64,000 nt of DNA from contig NZ_PPQZ01000118.1 in assembly GCF_002902525.1 (NCBI RefSeq), positions 55,829 to 119,828 of the forward strand, read 5' to 3'. The notes under the pieces are model-generated. The model was not told the origin of the DNA, made no database searches, and worked only from the letters and a program-made list of their open reading frames with translations. The stretch's first letter is position 1; every line of letters starts with the position of its first letter. Of this stretch, positions 25,745 through 34,277 are shown piece after piece. Origin of the DNA: Mammaliicoccus stepanovicii. GTDB taxonomy: Bacteria > Bacillota > Bacilli > Staphylococcales > Staphylococcaceae. A program made the translations under genes and the position numbers.

Positions 25745-26947
25745 TTATTCATTATTTGAATCTAATCTATTTAACGTAATCTCTGCTAATGATTTTGCTG
25801 CGACAAGCATACAGTCTTCATTTACATCGAATTTCGGATGATGGTTCATATATGGTTGGTCAACATTCTCTGGTTTACTACCGACGATATAGAAAGCGCC
25901 AGGTGTTTTTTGTAAGTAGTAAGCAAAGTCTTCTGAACCTGTTACTTGTGGAATTTCAACAAGTTGTTGGAAGTAATCGCCTACACTATTGTTTAGTATG
26001 TTTGCGACTCTTTCAGTTTCTTTTGGATGATTATACAGAACGGGATAACCATAATTATATTCAAGGTCGCATTCCACATCAAAACCTAATGCTATACTAT
26101 CGGATATTTTTTTGATTTCATGATACATTTTTTCTTCGAGATCTGGGTTTAAATATCTTGCAGTTCCTTTAATCGTTACTTTATCTTGTATAACATTATA
26201 TCCACCTGGTGCTTCAAATGCACCGATAGTTACAACGCCCATATCTAATGGGTCTATTCTTCGTGAAACGACATTTTGAACTGTATTAACGAAGTTTGTT
26301 CCAGCGACAAGAGCATCATGTGTTTTATGAGGGCTGGCAGCATGTCCACCAAGTCCATTAATTGTTAACTTGAATGTTGAGCTACCTGAAAATGAAGGGC
26401 CTTTATTATAACCAATGAATTCAGGACCTGCTACTGGCACAATGTGTATGCCGTATACTTCGTCTAAATCGTCTATTGCACCTGATTCTACAATTGATTT
26501 AGCGCCACCTGGTGGTTTTTCTTCGGCATGTTGATGGATGATTTTGATAGTTCCTGGAAGTTCTTCTTTGAATGAGATTAAAGCATCAGCTAATAACATT
26601 AAGTAGGCAGTGTGTACATCATGACCACATGCATGCATAACGCCTTCATTAGTTGATTTAAATGGAACATCCGTTTCTTCTGTAATTGGTAAGGCATCGA
26701 AGTCAGCTCTAAGTCCTATAGTTCTACCTTCTTTATGACCATTTATTTCTACGATAATGGCATGTTCATCTTTAACTGGTCGCGTTATTTTCACGTCTTT
26801 ATCTTTGTAGAACGATTCAATGTAATTTGCTGTTTCAGTTTCTTTAAATGATAATTCTGGATTTTTGTGTAAATGACGTCTTATTTCTATCATTTCATCT
26901 TCATTTTCTTCGAGATATTTAAATAATCTAGATTTTAATTCGTTCAT
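25745..26947 (-). CDS. M20-family amidohydrolase (N-acyl amino acid hydrolase type)
   Basis: A 400-residue M20D peptidase/amidohydrolase. Metal ligands are visible in Met-His-Ala-Cys-Gly-His-Asp-Val-His and in His-Ala-Glu-Glu-Lys-Pro-Pro-Gly-Gly, with Gly-Leu-Arg-Ala-Asp-Phe-Asp-Ala-Leu-Pro and Gly-Ser-Glu-Asp-Phe-Ala-Tyr-Tyr near the ends of the catalytic domain. Family members cleave N-acyl or amide bonds of amino acids, including indole-acetyl and hippurate-type conjugates. AGGAGGAAGACC precedes the ATG. Monocistronic; divergent from fruR. Confidence 0.9.
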   Translation of the reverse strand: MNELKSRLFKYLEENEDEMIEIRRHLHKNPELSFKETETANYIESFYKDKDVKITRPVKDEHAIIVEINGHKEGRTIGLRADFDALPITEETDVPFKSTNEGVMHACGHDVHTAYLMLLADALISFKEELPGTIKIIHQHAEEKPPGGAKSIVESGAIDDLDEVYGIHIVPVAGPEFIGYNKGPSFSGSSTFKLTINGLGGHAASPHKTHDALVAGTNFVNTVQNVVSRRIDPLDMGVVTIGAFEAPGGYNVIQDKVTIKGTARYLNPDLEEKMYHEIKKISDSIALGFDVECDLEYNYGYPVLYNHPKETERVANILNNSVGDYFQQLVEIPQVTGSEDFAYYLQKTPGAFYIVGSKPENVDQPYMNHHPKFDVNEDCMLVAAKSLAEITLNRLDSNNE

Positions 26948-27035
26948 AGGTCTTCCTCCTTAAATATACTAATAGAATATATCATTAATCTTTTTATGTA
27001 TAAAATATTTCGACTTATACAAATACAAATGTGAT

Positions 27036-27098
27036 ATGACTGATTATGACTGTTTTTGGTTGAAAATGATTGACTTCATTATGAAAACGTTTTATTAT
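27036..27098 (+). promoter_or_regulatory. fruRKA promoter with cre-like site and DeoR-type direct repeat
   Basis: TTGACT (27070-27075) and TATTAT (27093-27098) are 17 bases apart. TGAAAACGTTTTAT (27082-27095), 12 of 14 with the cre consensus, overlaps the spacer and -10. Upstream, ATGACTG occurs twice ten bases apart (27036-27042 and 27046-27052), a likely FruR operator by position. Confidence 0.6.
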
Positions 27099-27120
27099 GA
27101 CAATGATAAGGAGTGATAAC

Positions 27121-27882
27121 ATGTTGACAGATGAAAGGCATCAATTAATCATTCATACAATTAAAGAGCGAGAAATGGTCTCTTTGCAAGATTTGATTAA
27201 TTTAACTGAATCAAGTTCATCAACGATTAGAAGAGATTTATCTCAGCTAGAAGAAGAAGGTTATTTAATTAGAGTACACGGTGGAGCGAAACAAGTTACT
27301 AAACGACATGATGAGAGGGACATGCGTGATAAAGAATCACGGTACCTTGATGAAAAAAGCGAAATAGCGAAGTATGCCGCTCAACTAATAGATGAAGGGG
27401 ATACTATTTATTTAGATGCAGGTACAACTACTTTAGAAATGATACGTCATATCACACATAAGAATATTGTAGTCGTGACAAATGGTTTAACACATGTGAA
27501 GCCTTTATTGGATAAAGGTGTCACGGTTTATATGACGGGTGGAGAAGTGAAAGCAACTACTTTGGCTAATGTCGGCGTAAACGCTGAAAAATCTTTAAGT
27601 AAATATAGATTTGATAAGGCATTTATAGGTATGAACGGAATTGATTTAAGATATGGGTTTACGACACCCGACCCTAATGAATCGAAAATGAAAGAAACAG
27701 CCATTCAATTGGCGAATCAATCTTTTATTCTAGTAGATCATTCAAAATTTAATGAAATTTCTTTTGCTGAAGTCGAAGTGGATTTACCTATTAATATTTT
27801 AACTTCTAAAAAAACGTTAAATGAAATCGAAAACATAAATCAATATAGAGAAAAATACGATATTAATGGAGGACAAACATGA
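27121..27882 (+). CDS. fruR: Fructose operon repressor FruR (DeoR family)
   Basis: A 253-residue DeoR-type regulator. Its helix-turn-helix (Val-Ser-Leu-Gln-Asp-Leu-Ile-Asn-Leu-Thr with Ser-Thr-Ile-Arg-Arg-Asp-Leu) occupies residues 18-50, followed by Arg-Val-His-Gly-Gly-Ala and a sugar-phosphate-sensing domain with Asp-Ala-Gly-Thr-Thr and Thr-Asn-Gly. ATG at 27121 is chosen with AAGGAG seven bases upstream. It overlaps fruK by four bases, and fructose 1-phosphate is the expected inducer for this family. Confidence 0.9.
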   Translation: MLTDERHQLIIHTIKEREMVSLQDLINLTESSSSTIRRDLSQLEEEGYLIRVHGGAKQVTKRHDERDMRDKESRYLDEKSEIAKYAAQLIDEGDTIYLDAGTTTLEMIRHITHKNIVVVTNGLTHVKPLLDKGVTVYMTGGEVKATTLANVGVNAEKSLSKYRFDKAFIGMNGIDLRYGFTTPDPNESKMKETAIQLANQSFILVDHSKFNEISFAEVEVDLPINILTSKKTLNEIENINQYREKYDINGGQT

Positions 27883-28790
27883 TTTATACAGTTACATTTA
27901 ATCCATCAATAGATTACGTAATGTTTACAGAAGGTTTTCAAGTAGGCGGATTAAATCGAGCACATATGACAAATAAATTTCCAGGCGGAAAAGGAATAAA
28001 TGTATCTAGAGTATTAACGTCACTACATATTGAGAACACTGCTACAGGATTCATAGGAGGATTTCCCGGGAAATTTATTAAAGATGAACTCATTAAAGCG
28101 AATATCTTAACAGATTTTGTTGAAATAGAAGAAGATACGAGAATAAATGTGAAATTAAAGTCAGATGTAGAAACAGAAATTAATGGTCCTGGACCAAACA
28201 TTGAAACGAATCATTATGAAATGTTTTTAAATAAACTTAAAAACACTAACGCTTTCGATACTGTCATTATTGCTGGTAGTGTTCCAAACACATTGAACAA
28301 GTCAGTTTATAAAGAAATAGCTGAAATCTTGAAAGAAACAAAAGCAACACTCATTGTAGACGCTGAAAAAGCTTTAATGAAATCTATTTTGCCTTATAAT
28401 CCAAAGTTTGTTAAACCAAATAAGACTGAATTAGAAGAAATTTTTGGAATTGAAATAAAGTCAGATAACCAGATAATAGAGTGTGCTCAGAAGCTAATAG
28501 ATGAAGGTGCACAATCGGTCATTGTGTCTTTAGGTGGTGATGGGGCAATTTATGTAGACTCACAAATTAAATTAAAAGCAACTGTGCCACAAGGGGAAGT
28601 TATAAACACTGTTGGTTCAGGTGATAGTACAGTTGCAGGTATGGTGGCTGGTCTAGAGAAACAATTAAATATTGAAGATGCATTCAAACTTGCGGTGAGT
28701 TGCGGAACAGCAACTGCGTTTAATGCAGATTTAGCTAATAAAGAAGATATCGACAAAATATTACCACAAGTAAATGTGGCAATTTTGTAA
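27879..28790 (+). CDS. fruK: 1-phosphofructokinase FruK
   Basis: A 303-residue PfkB-family kinase that phosphorylates fructose 1-phosphate to fructose 1,6-bisphosphate. The substrate motif Phe-Pro-Gly-Gly-Lys-Gly-Ile-Asn-Val-Ser-Arg and the anion-hole/catalytic Asn-Thr-Val-Gly-Ser-Gly-Asp-Ser are present. Start overlaps fruR by four bases and the EII gene follows 18 bases after the stop, the standard fruR-K-A arrangement. LacC (tagatose-6-phosphate kinase) is related, but the operon context favours FruK. Confidence 0.93.
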   Translation: MIYTVTFNPSIDYVMFTEGFQVGGLNRAHMTNKFPGGKGINVSRVLTSLHIENTATGFIGGFPGKFIKDELIKANILTDFVEIEEDTRINVKLKSDVETEINGPGPNIETNHYEMFLNKLKNTNAFDTVIIAGSVPNTLNKSVYKEIAEILKETKATLIVDAEKALMKSILPYNPKFVKPNKTELEEIFGIEIKSDNQIIECAQKLIDEGAQSVIVSLGGDGAIYVDSQIKLKATVPQGEVINTVGSGDSTVAGMVAGLEKQLNIEDAFKLAVSCGTATAFNADLANKEDIDKILPQVNVAIL

Positions 28791-28808
28791 AACAGGGAGG
28801 GAAAATAA

Positions 28809-30740
28809 ATGAGAATAACAGAATTATTAACGAAAGAAACCATTGCTATGGATTTAAATGCTACAAGTAAAGATAAAGTGATAGAAGAGCTAGCAGAACA
28901 ATTAAATAAGGCAGGTAAATTGAATGATGAAGTCGCATTTAAAGAAGCGATACATCTGAGAGAATCACAAAGTACTACGGGAATTGGAGAAGGAATAGCG
29001 ATTCCACATGCCAAAACAGATGCAGTAAGTTCCCCTGCTATTGCCTTCGGTAAATCTAAAGAAGGAATCGACTATCAATCATTAGATGCACAACCTGCAC
29101 AGTTATTCTTTATGATAGCAGCACCTTCTGGAGGCGCTCAAACACATTTAGATGCATTAGCTAAATTGTCCGGTATATTAATGGATGAAACGGTTCGTGA
29201 CGCATTAATACATGCAACAACAAAAGAAGAAGTACTTCATATTATAAATGAAAATGATGATGAAGTAAGTCAAAATAATGCAGACGCACAAACAACAAAT
29301 ATAAGTACCGATTATGATGAAGGAAATCTAGTACTTGCAGTTACAGCGTGTCCAACTGGCATTGCACATACTTACATGGCAGCAGATTCTTTGAAGAACC
29401 AAGCTAAAAAAATGGGCATACCGATTAAAGTCGAAACAAATGGCTCTGGTGGTATTAAAAATCACTTAACAGATGAAGACATTAATAAAGCTGCGGGTAT
29501 CATTGTTGCAGCAGATGTACATGTTGATACAAATAGATTTGACGGTAAGAATGTGATTCAAGTACCAGTTTCAGATGGCATCAAAAAACCTGAATCATTA
29601 ATAAACATGGCACTCGATCAAAATCGCCAACCATTCGTTGCTAAAGGCGGAAAGCAACAAGCTTCATCTTCAAATGAAAAGCAAAGTATTTCAAATACTA
29701 TTTATAAACATCTTATGAATGGTGTTTCAAATATGTTACCACTCGTAATTGCAGGTGGTATTTTAATGGCAATTGTATTCTTATTTGGAGAAAATTCTTT
29801 CAAACCAGATAGTAGTCAATATAATAAATTTGCTGCAAATCTTTGGCAAATAGGTAGTGAAAGTGCATTTAAGCTAATTGTACCGATTTTAGCAGGTTTT
29901 ATTGCTAGAAGTATTGCTGATAAACCAGGTTTTGCTGCTGGTTTAGTAGGTGGTATGTTAGCTGTATCTGGAGATTCAGGATTTTTAGGTGGTATTATTG
30001 CAGGATTTCTAGCAGGTTACTTAACTGAAGGTATTAAATATGTATTTAAAAACTTGCCACAAATGTTTGAAGGACTAAAACCAACATTAATTTACCCGTT
30101 ATTAACTGTAACGATAACAGGTCTGTTAATGGTTTATATTGTGAATCCACCAACAGCGTGGTTAAATCATTTATTATTAGATGGCTTAAATAATTTATCA
30201 GGTTCTAACATTGTATTATTAGGATTAGTTATTGGTGCTATGATGGCAATTGATATGGGTGGCCCATTTAATAAAGCAGCATATGTATTTGCTACTGCAG
30301 CATTAACAGAAGGAAATGCCGCAGCTATTACAGCCGCAATGGTAGGTGGTATGATTCCACCAATTGCTATTGCAACATCAATGCTACTGTTTAGAAAGAA
30401 ATTTACTAAAGCTCAGAAAGGGTCAATCGTGCCAAACTATGTCATGGGTCTTTCCTTTATAACTGAAGGCGCTATACCATTTGCTGCAGCTGACCCATTA
30501 CGTGTTATTCCGTCTATGATGATTGGTTCTGGTATCGGTGGTGCAATTGCATTAGGTTTAGGCTCGAGCATTCATGCGCCACATGGTGGTGTAATTGTTA
30601 TATTAGCTACAGACTCTGGACACGTATTGCAAACTTTCTTAGGCATTATTATTGGTTCCCTGATTTCAGCAATAATTTATGGCGTTCTGAAACCTAAATT
30701 AACTAAAGAACAATTAGAAATAGCAGAAGAATTGAATTAA
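28809..30740 (+). CDS. fruA: Fructose-specific PTS permease, EIIABC
   Basis: A 643-residue fructose PTS enzyme with domains in the order EIIA (1-150, phosphorylated His67 in Ile-Ala-Ile-Pro-His-Ala-Lys), EIIB (about 172-275, phosphorylated Cys181 in Thr-Ala-Cys-Pro-Thr-Gly-Ile-Ala-His-Thr) and EIIC (about 300-640, membrane). It imports fructose and releases fructose 1-phosphate for FruK. AGGGAGG precedes the ATG. All key residues are intact and length is standard. Confidence 0.95.
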   Translation: MRITELLTKETIAMDLNATSKDKVIEELAEQLNKAGKLNDEVAFKEAIHLRESQSTTGIGEGIAIPHAKTDAVSSPAIAFGKSKEGIDYQSLDAQPAQLFFMIAAPSGGAQTHLDALAKLSGILMDETVRDALIHATTKEEVLHIINENDDEVSQNNADAQTTNISTDYDEGNLVLAVTACPTGIAHTYMAADSLKNQAKKMGIPIKVETNGSGGIKNHLTDEDINKAAGIIVAADVHVDTNRFDGKNVIQVPVSDGIKKPESLINMALDQNRQPFVAKGGKQQASSSNEKQSISNTIYKHLMNGVSNMLPLVIAGGILMAIVFLFGENSFKPDSSQYNKFAANLWQIGSESAFKLIVPILAGFIARSIADKPGFAAGLVGGMLAVSGDSGFLGGIIAGFLAGYLTEGIKYVFKNLPQMFEGLKPTLIYPLLTVTITGLLMVYIVNPPTAWLNHLLLDGLNNLSGSNIVLLGLVIGAMMAIDMGGPFNKAAYVFATAALTEGNAAAITAAMVGGMIPPIAIATSMLLFRKKFTKAQKGSIVPNYVMGLSFITEGAIPFAAADPLRVIPSMMIGSGIGGAIALGLGSSIHAPHGGVIVILATDSGHVLQTFLGIIIGSLISAIIYGVLKPKLTKEQLEIAEELN

Positions 30741-30768
30741 CATACCCAATTCATACTATTTGTTATCC

Positions 30769-30817
30769 GAAAAAACAGTTATTTTGTAAGTTTTTCTTAT
30801 GAAATGACTGTTTTTTC
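30769..30817 (+). terminator. Terminator of the fru operon
   Basis: GAAAAAACAGTTATTT (30769-30784) pairs with AAATGACTGTTTTTTC (30802-30817), one G-T pair, with the T-run in the right arm. Confidence 0.8.
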
Positions 30818-30979
30818 TTATGAAGAAAATGATGTACTACCGTAAAAAAACTAAACCTCAGTCAAAAGTATGACTAAAACTTGCATGTTTAAAATTGAAA
30901 TCATAATGATAATTTTATATTATTAACTTAAAATATTCAGTTTTGATAGAATATGGTGAATATAAGGAATGTGGAAATT

Positions 30980-31768
30980 ATGTTATATTACAAAACAATT
31001 ATCAACAAACAAGATGCAGAATGGGTCACACTTTTGCATGGTGCAGGTGGTAGCTCGACAATTTGGTTTAAACAAATGCGATATTATAGAAAGCATTTTA
31101 ATATTTTATTAGTTGACTTAAGAGGTCATGGTAAGTCTGCAAATAAAGAATGGAAGAAGAATGATTCATTTGAACATTTAGCGAAAGAAGTGGTAGATGT
31201 TCTAGATTATTTGGAAATCGAGAAAACGCACATTGTAGGAATAAGCCTAGGAACAATAGTAGGACAAACTATGGCACAATCTTATCCAGAGCGAATTTCA
31301 ACACTTGTATTAGGTGGTGCAATAATCAATGTTAATCTAAGAACGAAATTTTTATTGGCAATAGGGCGATCTGTCATGCGTTTTGTGCCTTATATGTTTT
31401 TATATAAATTGTTCGCATATATTATAATGCCTAAAAAGTCTCATGAAGAGTCTAGACTAAGGTTTGTAAATGAAGCTAAAAAGGTTTCCCAAAAACAATT
31501 CATTAAATGGGTTAAACTCACAAAATTAGTCAATCCATATTTAGCACATTTACAAGTAGCAACTAAAGATATTCCAACGTTATTTATTATGGGTGAAGAA
31601 GACTATCTATTTATGCCTCCAGTAGAAAGATTAGTTAAAGATCATGAGAATTTTTCGATAGAAGTTATTCAAGATGCTGGTCATGTGTGCAATATTGATC
31701 AACCAGATGTATTTAATGAAATCAGCACGAAATTTATAATGAAGCATTTGAAAACACCTGCTATATAG
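30980..31768 (+). CDS. Alpha/beta-fold hydrolase
   Basis: A 262-residue hydrolase. The oxyanion-hole motif His-Gly-Ala-Gly-Gly-Ser, nucleophile elbow Gly-Ile-Ser-Leu-Gly (Ser), acid Asp in Gly-Glu-Glu-Asp-Tyr and catalytic His in Ala-Gly-His-Val-Cys-Asn complete the triad. Several carboxylesterase or hydrolase roles are possible. I prefer ATG at 30980, with AAGGA about 11 bases upstream, over ATG at 30953 without a site. It lies between fruA and the CNNM gene, with its own upstream gap of 239 bases that holds only the fru terminator. Confidence 0.85.
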   Translation: MLYYKTIINKQDAEWVTLLHGAGGSSTIWFKQMRYYRKHFNILLVDLRGHGKSANKEWKKNDSFEHLAKEVVDVLDYLEIEKTHIVGISLGTIVGQTMAQSYPERISTLVLGGAIINVNLRTKFLLAIGRSVMRFVPYMFLYKLFAYIIMPKKSHEESRLRFVNEAKKVSQKQFIKWVKLTKLVNPYLAHLQVATKDIPTLFIMGEEDYLFMPPVERLVKDHENFSIEVIQDAGHVCNIDQPDVFNEISTKFIMKHLKTPAI

Positions 31769-31817
31769 AATAGGATGTATTAAATCTCAACGCATTTAAA
31801 ATCATTTCGAAATATGG

Positions 31818-31823
31818 TACACT
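31818..31823 (+). promoter_or_regulatory. Extended -10 promoter of mpfA
   Basis: TGGTACACT (31815-31823) gives an extended -10 with TACACT; a weak TTTAAA -35 is at 31795-31800, 17 bases upstream. The predicted start near 31830 gives a leader of about 150 bases. Confidence 0.5.
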
Positions 31824-31829
31824 AAAAAC

Positions 31830-31983
31830 AATATGCTATTATTGGGGGAGGTGACGCTAAATGGGAAGGATTTAGTTTTAAATTCATATGTAATCGATAT
31901 ATCATTTAATATAAGTGATAATAAGGTGACCATTGCGTCACCGCAAAATATTTGGAGGTGAATCCCTAGAAATAGGGAACTAA
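31830..31983 (+). promoter_or_regulatory. Structured mRNA leader of mpfA, candidate riboswitch or thermosensor-like element
   Basis: Within about 150 bases the segment GCGTCACC (31935-31942) can pair with three places: GGTGACGC (31850-31857), GGTGAC (31925-31930) and the GGTGA of the Shine-Dalgarno region (31957-31961). A tiny ORF with its own GGGGGAGG site, ATG at 31861 and stop after four codons (Met-Gly-Arg-Ile), follows the first copy. Between SD and start, TCCCTA-GAAA-TAGGGA (31963-31978) forms a hairpin with a GNRA loop; folding it brings GGAGGTG to seven bases from the TTG start, while its right arm AGGGA could itself be an SD. I recognise no known riboswitch class: neither yybP-ykoY nor M-box core sequences are present. 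Confidence 0.55.
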
Positions 31984-33330
31984 TTGGAAATTTCGACCAT
32001 TATAAACTTTATTGTATTCATTGTATTAATTGCATTTACAATGGTATTCGTTGGATCTGAGTTCGCACTTGTTAAAGTACGTATGACTAGAATTGAACAA
32101 TTAATATCAGAAGGCAGTAAGACAGCTAAGATTGTACATAAAATGATTAAAGAACTTGATTATTATTTATCGGCATGTCAGCTAGGTATTACTGTTACAT
32201 CACTTGGATTAGGTTGGATTGGTGAACCAACATTTGAAGTGTTAATTCATCCTGCACTAGATTTCTTTAATTTGCCTGATGCGTTAACGACAACTTTTTC
32301 AATAGGGATTAGTTTCTTAATTGTTACATTTATTCATGTCGTAGTTGGTGAATTAGCACCTAAGACAGTAGCGATACAACAAGCTGAAAAACTTACTTTA
32401 GTATTTGGTAGACCACTGTATTATTTTGGTGTTGTTATGAAACCATTAATTTGGGCTATGAATGGAACAGCGCGCGTATTAGTTAGAATGATCGGCATTC
32501 AACCAACTAATGAAGAACAAGCGATGTCTGAAGAAGAATTAAAGCTTATCATGACTCAGAGTTATCAAAGTGGTGAAATAAACCATACAGAATTAGCCTA
32601 CATGCAAAATATTTTTTCTTTCGATGAGAGATTAGCTAAAGATATTATGGTACCTAGAACGCAAATGGTATCTTTAACTGAACCATTTAATATTGAAGAA
32701 TTGTTAGAAATTATTAACGAACATCATTATACACGCTATCCGATATCGGTTGATGGCGATAAAGATCACATTAAAGGTTTTATAAACGTTAAAGAATTTT
32801 TAACAGAGTATGCTTCTGGTGCTCAAATTAAAATAAACAGCTATGTGCATGACTTACCACTTATCCATGAGGTTACGAGAATTAGTGATGCATTAGTGAA
32901 AATGCAGAAAGATCATGTCCATATGGCATTAGTCATTGATGAATACGGTGGAACTGCTGGTGTTATTACGATGGAAGATATCTTAGAAGAAATTGTTGGT
33001 GAAATTCGTGATGAATTTGACGATGATGAAATTAACGATATCATTAAAACTGGCGAAGATACGTATCAAATAAATGGACGTGTAACTTTAACTGAATTAG
33101 AAGATGAATTCGGAATTGAATTTGAAGATTCTGATGATATCGATACAATTGGTGGTTGGTTACAAGCACATAATCCAGAAATTGAAAAAGATGACTATAT
33201 AGATACCGACCATGATAAATGGGTTGTTATAGATGTAGAGAATCATCAAATTAGAACGGTTGCTTTGCACAAAGAATTTATTAAAGAACGTAAAAGTATC
33301 TTTGATGAAGATGATGAAGATGACGATTAA
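31984..33330 (+). CDS. mpfA: CNNM/CorC-type magnesium exporter MpfA
   Basis: A 448-residue CNNM transporter: membrane domain in residues 1-200 (Gly-Ser-Glu-Phe-Ala-Leu-Val-Lys, then Ser-Ala-Cys-Gln-Leu-Gly-Ile-Thr-Val-Thr-Ser-Leu-Gly), two CBS motifs at about 205-340 (Val-Pro-Arg-Thr-Gln-Met; Asp-Glu-Tyr-Gly-Gly-Thr-Ala-Gly) and a C-terminal CorC/HlyC domain ending in an acidic tail. It closely follows S. aureus MpfA, which protects against excess magnesium. The start is TTG at 31984, which aligns with the expected N-terminus; no better start exists. The leader upstream is unusual (see entry). Confidence 0.88.
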   Translation: MEISTIINFIVFIVLIAFTMVFVGSEFALVKVRMTRIEQLISEGSKTAKIVHKMIKELDYYLSACQLGITVTSLGLGWIGEPTFEVLIHPALDFFNLPDALTTTFSIGISFLIVTFIHVVVGELAPKTVAIQQAEKLTLVFGRPLYYFGVVMKPLIWAMNGTARVLVRMIGIQPTNEEQAMSEEELKLIMTQSYQSGEINHTELAYMQNIFSFDERLAKDIMVPRTQMVSLTEPFNIEELLEIINEHHYTRYPISVDGDKDHIKGFINVKEFLTEYASGAQIKINSYVHDLPLIHEVTRISDALVKMQKDHVHMALVIDEYGGTAGVITMEDILEEIVGEIRDEFDDDEINDIIKTGEDTYQINGRVTLTELEDEFGIEFEDSDDIDTIGGWLQAHNPEIEKDDYIDTDHDKWVVIDVENHQIRTVALHKEFIKERKSIFDEDDEDDD

Positions 33331-33365
33331 TAAATAATCATAAATTAACTATAAAGTAGTTGAAT

Positions 33366-33413
33366 AAATCCCTCCTAAGTAGACATTAATAAATAAACAC
33401 TTAGGAGGGATTT
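33366..33413 (+). terminator. Terminator after mpfA
   Basis: Perfect 15-bp stem AAATCCCTCCTAAGT (33366-33380) with ACTTAGGAGGGATTT (33399-33413), then TTATAT. Confidence 0.88.
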
Positions 33414-33533
33414 TTATATCCTCAAATGCAAGATTGGATAATCATCTATGTTGTGAAAACATTCTATTTTCATTACTGTATTGCTTCATGTAAAATAAAG
33501 ATACGTAAGTCATTAAGAGAGGAATACGTATGT

Positions 33534-34277
33534 ATGAGAATCAATAAATATTTAAGTGAAGCTGGTGTTTGTTCAAGGCGTGGCGCAGATAAATGGATTT
33601 CTGCTAATCGCGTTATGATTAATGATGAACTTGCAACTTTAGGCTCTAAAGTTGAAGAGGATGATATCGTCAAAGTAGATGGCGAAGTCATAACAATTGA
33701 TAAAGGCTATGTTTATATTGCTCTAAATAAACCAAGAGGCATTACTTCTACTACTGAAAAACACATCAAAGGTAACGTCGTGGACTATGTTAATCATCAA
33801 GATAGAATTTTCCATATAGGTAGATTAGATAAAGATTCTGAAGGTTTACTTTTACTTACAAGTGATGGAGATATCGTTAACGAAATATTAAGAGCAGAAA
33901 ACAATCACGAAAAAGAATACATCGTTTCTGTTGATAAACCAATAACGAAATCATTTTTAAAAGAAATGTCTAGTGGAGTAGAAATATTAGATCAAATAAC
34001 TTTGCCTGCTCAATTAGAACAATTAAATGATAAAACGTTCAAAATCATTTTGACACAAGGTTTAAATAGACAAATTAGAAGAATGTGTGAAACACTAGGA
34101 TATGAAGTAAGAAAACTAAAGAGAATTAGAATTATGAATATTAAACTAGATGGCATTAAGTATGGTGAATGGCGTGATTTAACTAAAGAAGAATTTGAAA
34201 CATTGACACAATCGTTATCATATACACCAAAGAGAGAAAGAATATTATCTAATGAAAAGGGGCATAAACATGATTAA
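33534..34277 (+). CDS. RluF/RsuA-family 23S rRNA pseudouridine synthase
   Basis: A 247-residue pseudouridine synthase. An S4 RNA-binding domain (Met-Arg-Ile-Asn-Lys-Tyr-Leu-Ser-Glu-Ala-Gly-Val-Cys-Ser-Arg-Arg) occupies residues 1-60, and the catalytic Asp lies in Gly-Arg-Leu-Asp-Lys-Asp-Ser-Glu-Gly-Leu-Leu. Gly-Leu-Asn-Arg-Gln-Ile-Arg-Arg-Met-Cys is the RNA-contact segment. RluF (U2604 type) best fits the pattern, but RluB/RsuA relatives cannot be excluded. ATG at 33534 has GAGAGGAA upstream. The frame is open well upstream but without a start signal. Overlaps the next gene by eight bases. Confidence 0.87.
   Translation: MRINKYLSEAGVCSRRGADKWISANRVMINDELATLGSKVEEDDIVKVDGEVITIDKGYVYIALNKPRGITSTTEKHIKGNVVDYVNHQDRIFHIGRLDKDSEGLLLLTSDGDIVNEILRAENNHEKEYIVSVDKPITKSFLKEMSSGVEILDQITLPAQLEQLNDKTFKIILTQGLNRQIRRMCETLGYEVRKLKRIRIMNIKLDGIKYGEWRDLTKEEFETLTQSLSYTPKRERILSNEKGHKHD

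Noticed and set aside
31830..31983. Known yybP-ykoY manganese riboswitch or M-box
   Set aside because: The conserved cores of those classes are not present; only GGGGGAGG resembles part of one and serves as a ribosome binding site.
33426..33533. N-terminal extension of the pseudouridine synthase
   Set aside because: The frame is open but the good SD and the S4 domain start place the N-terminus at 33534.
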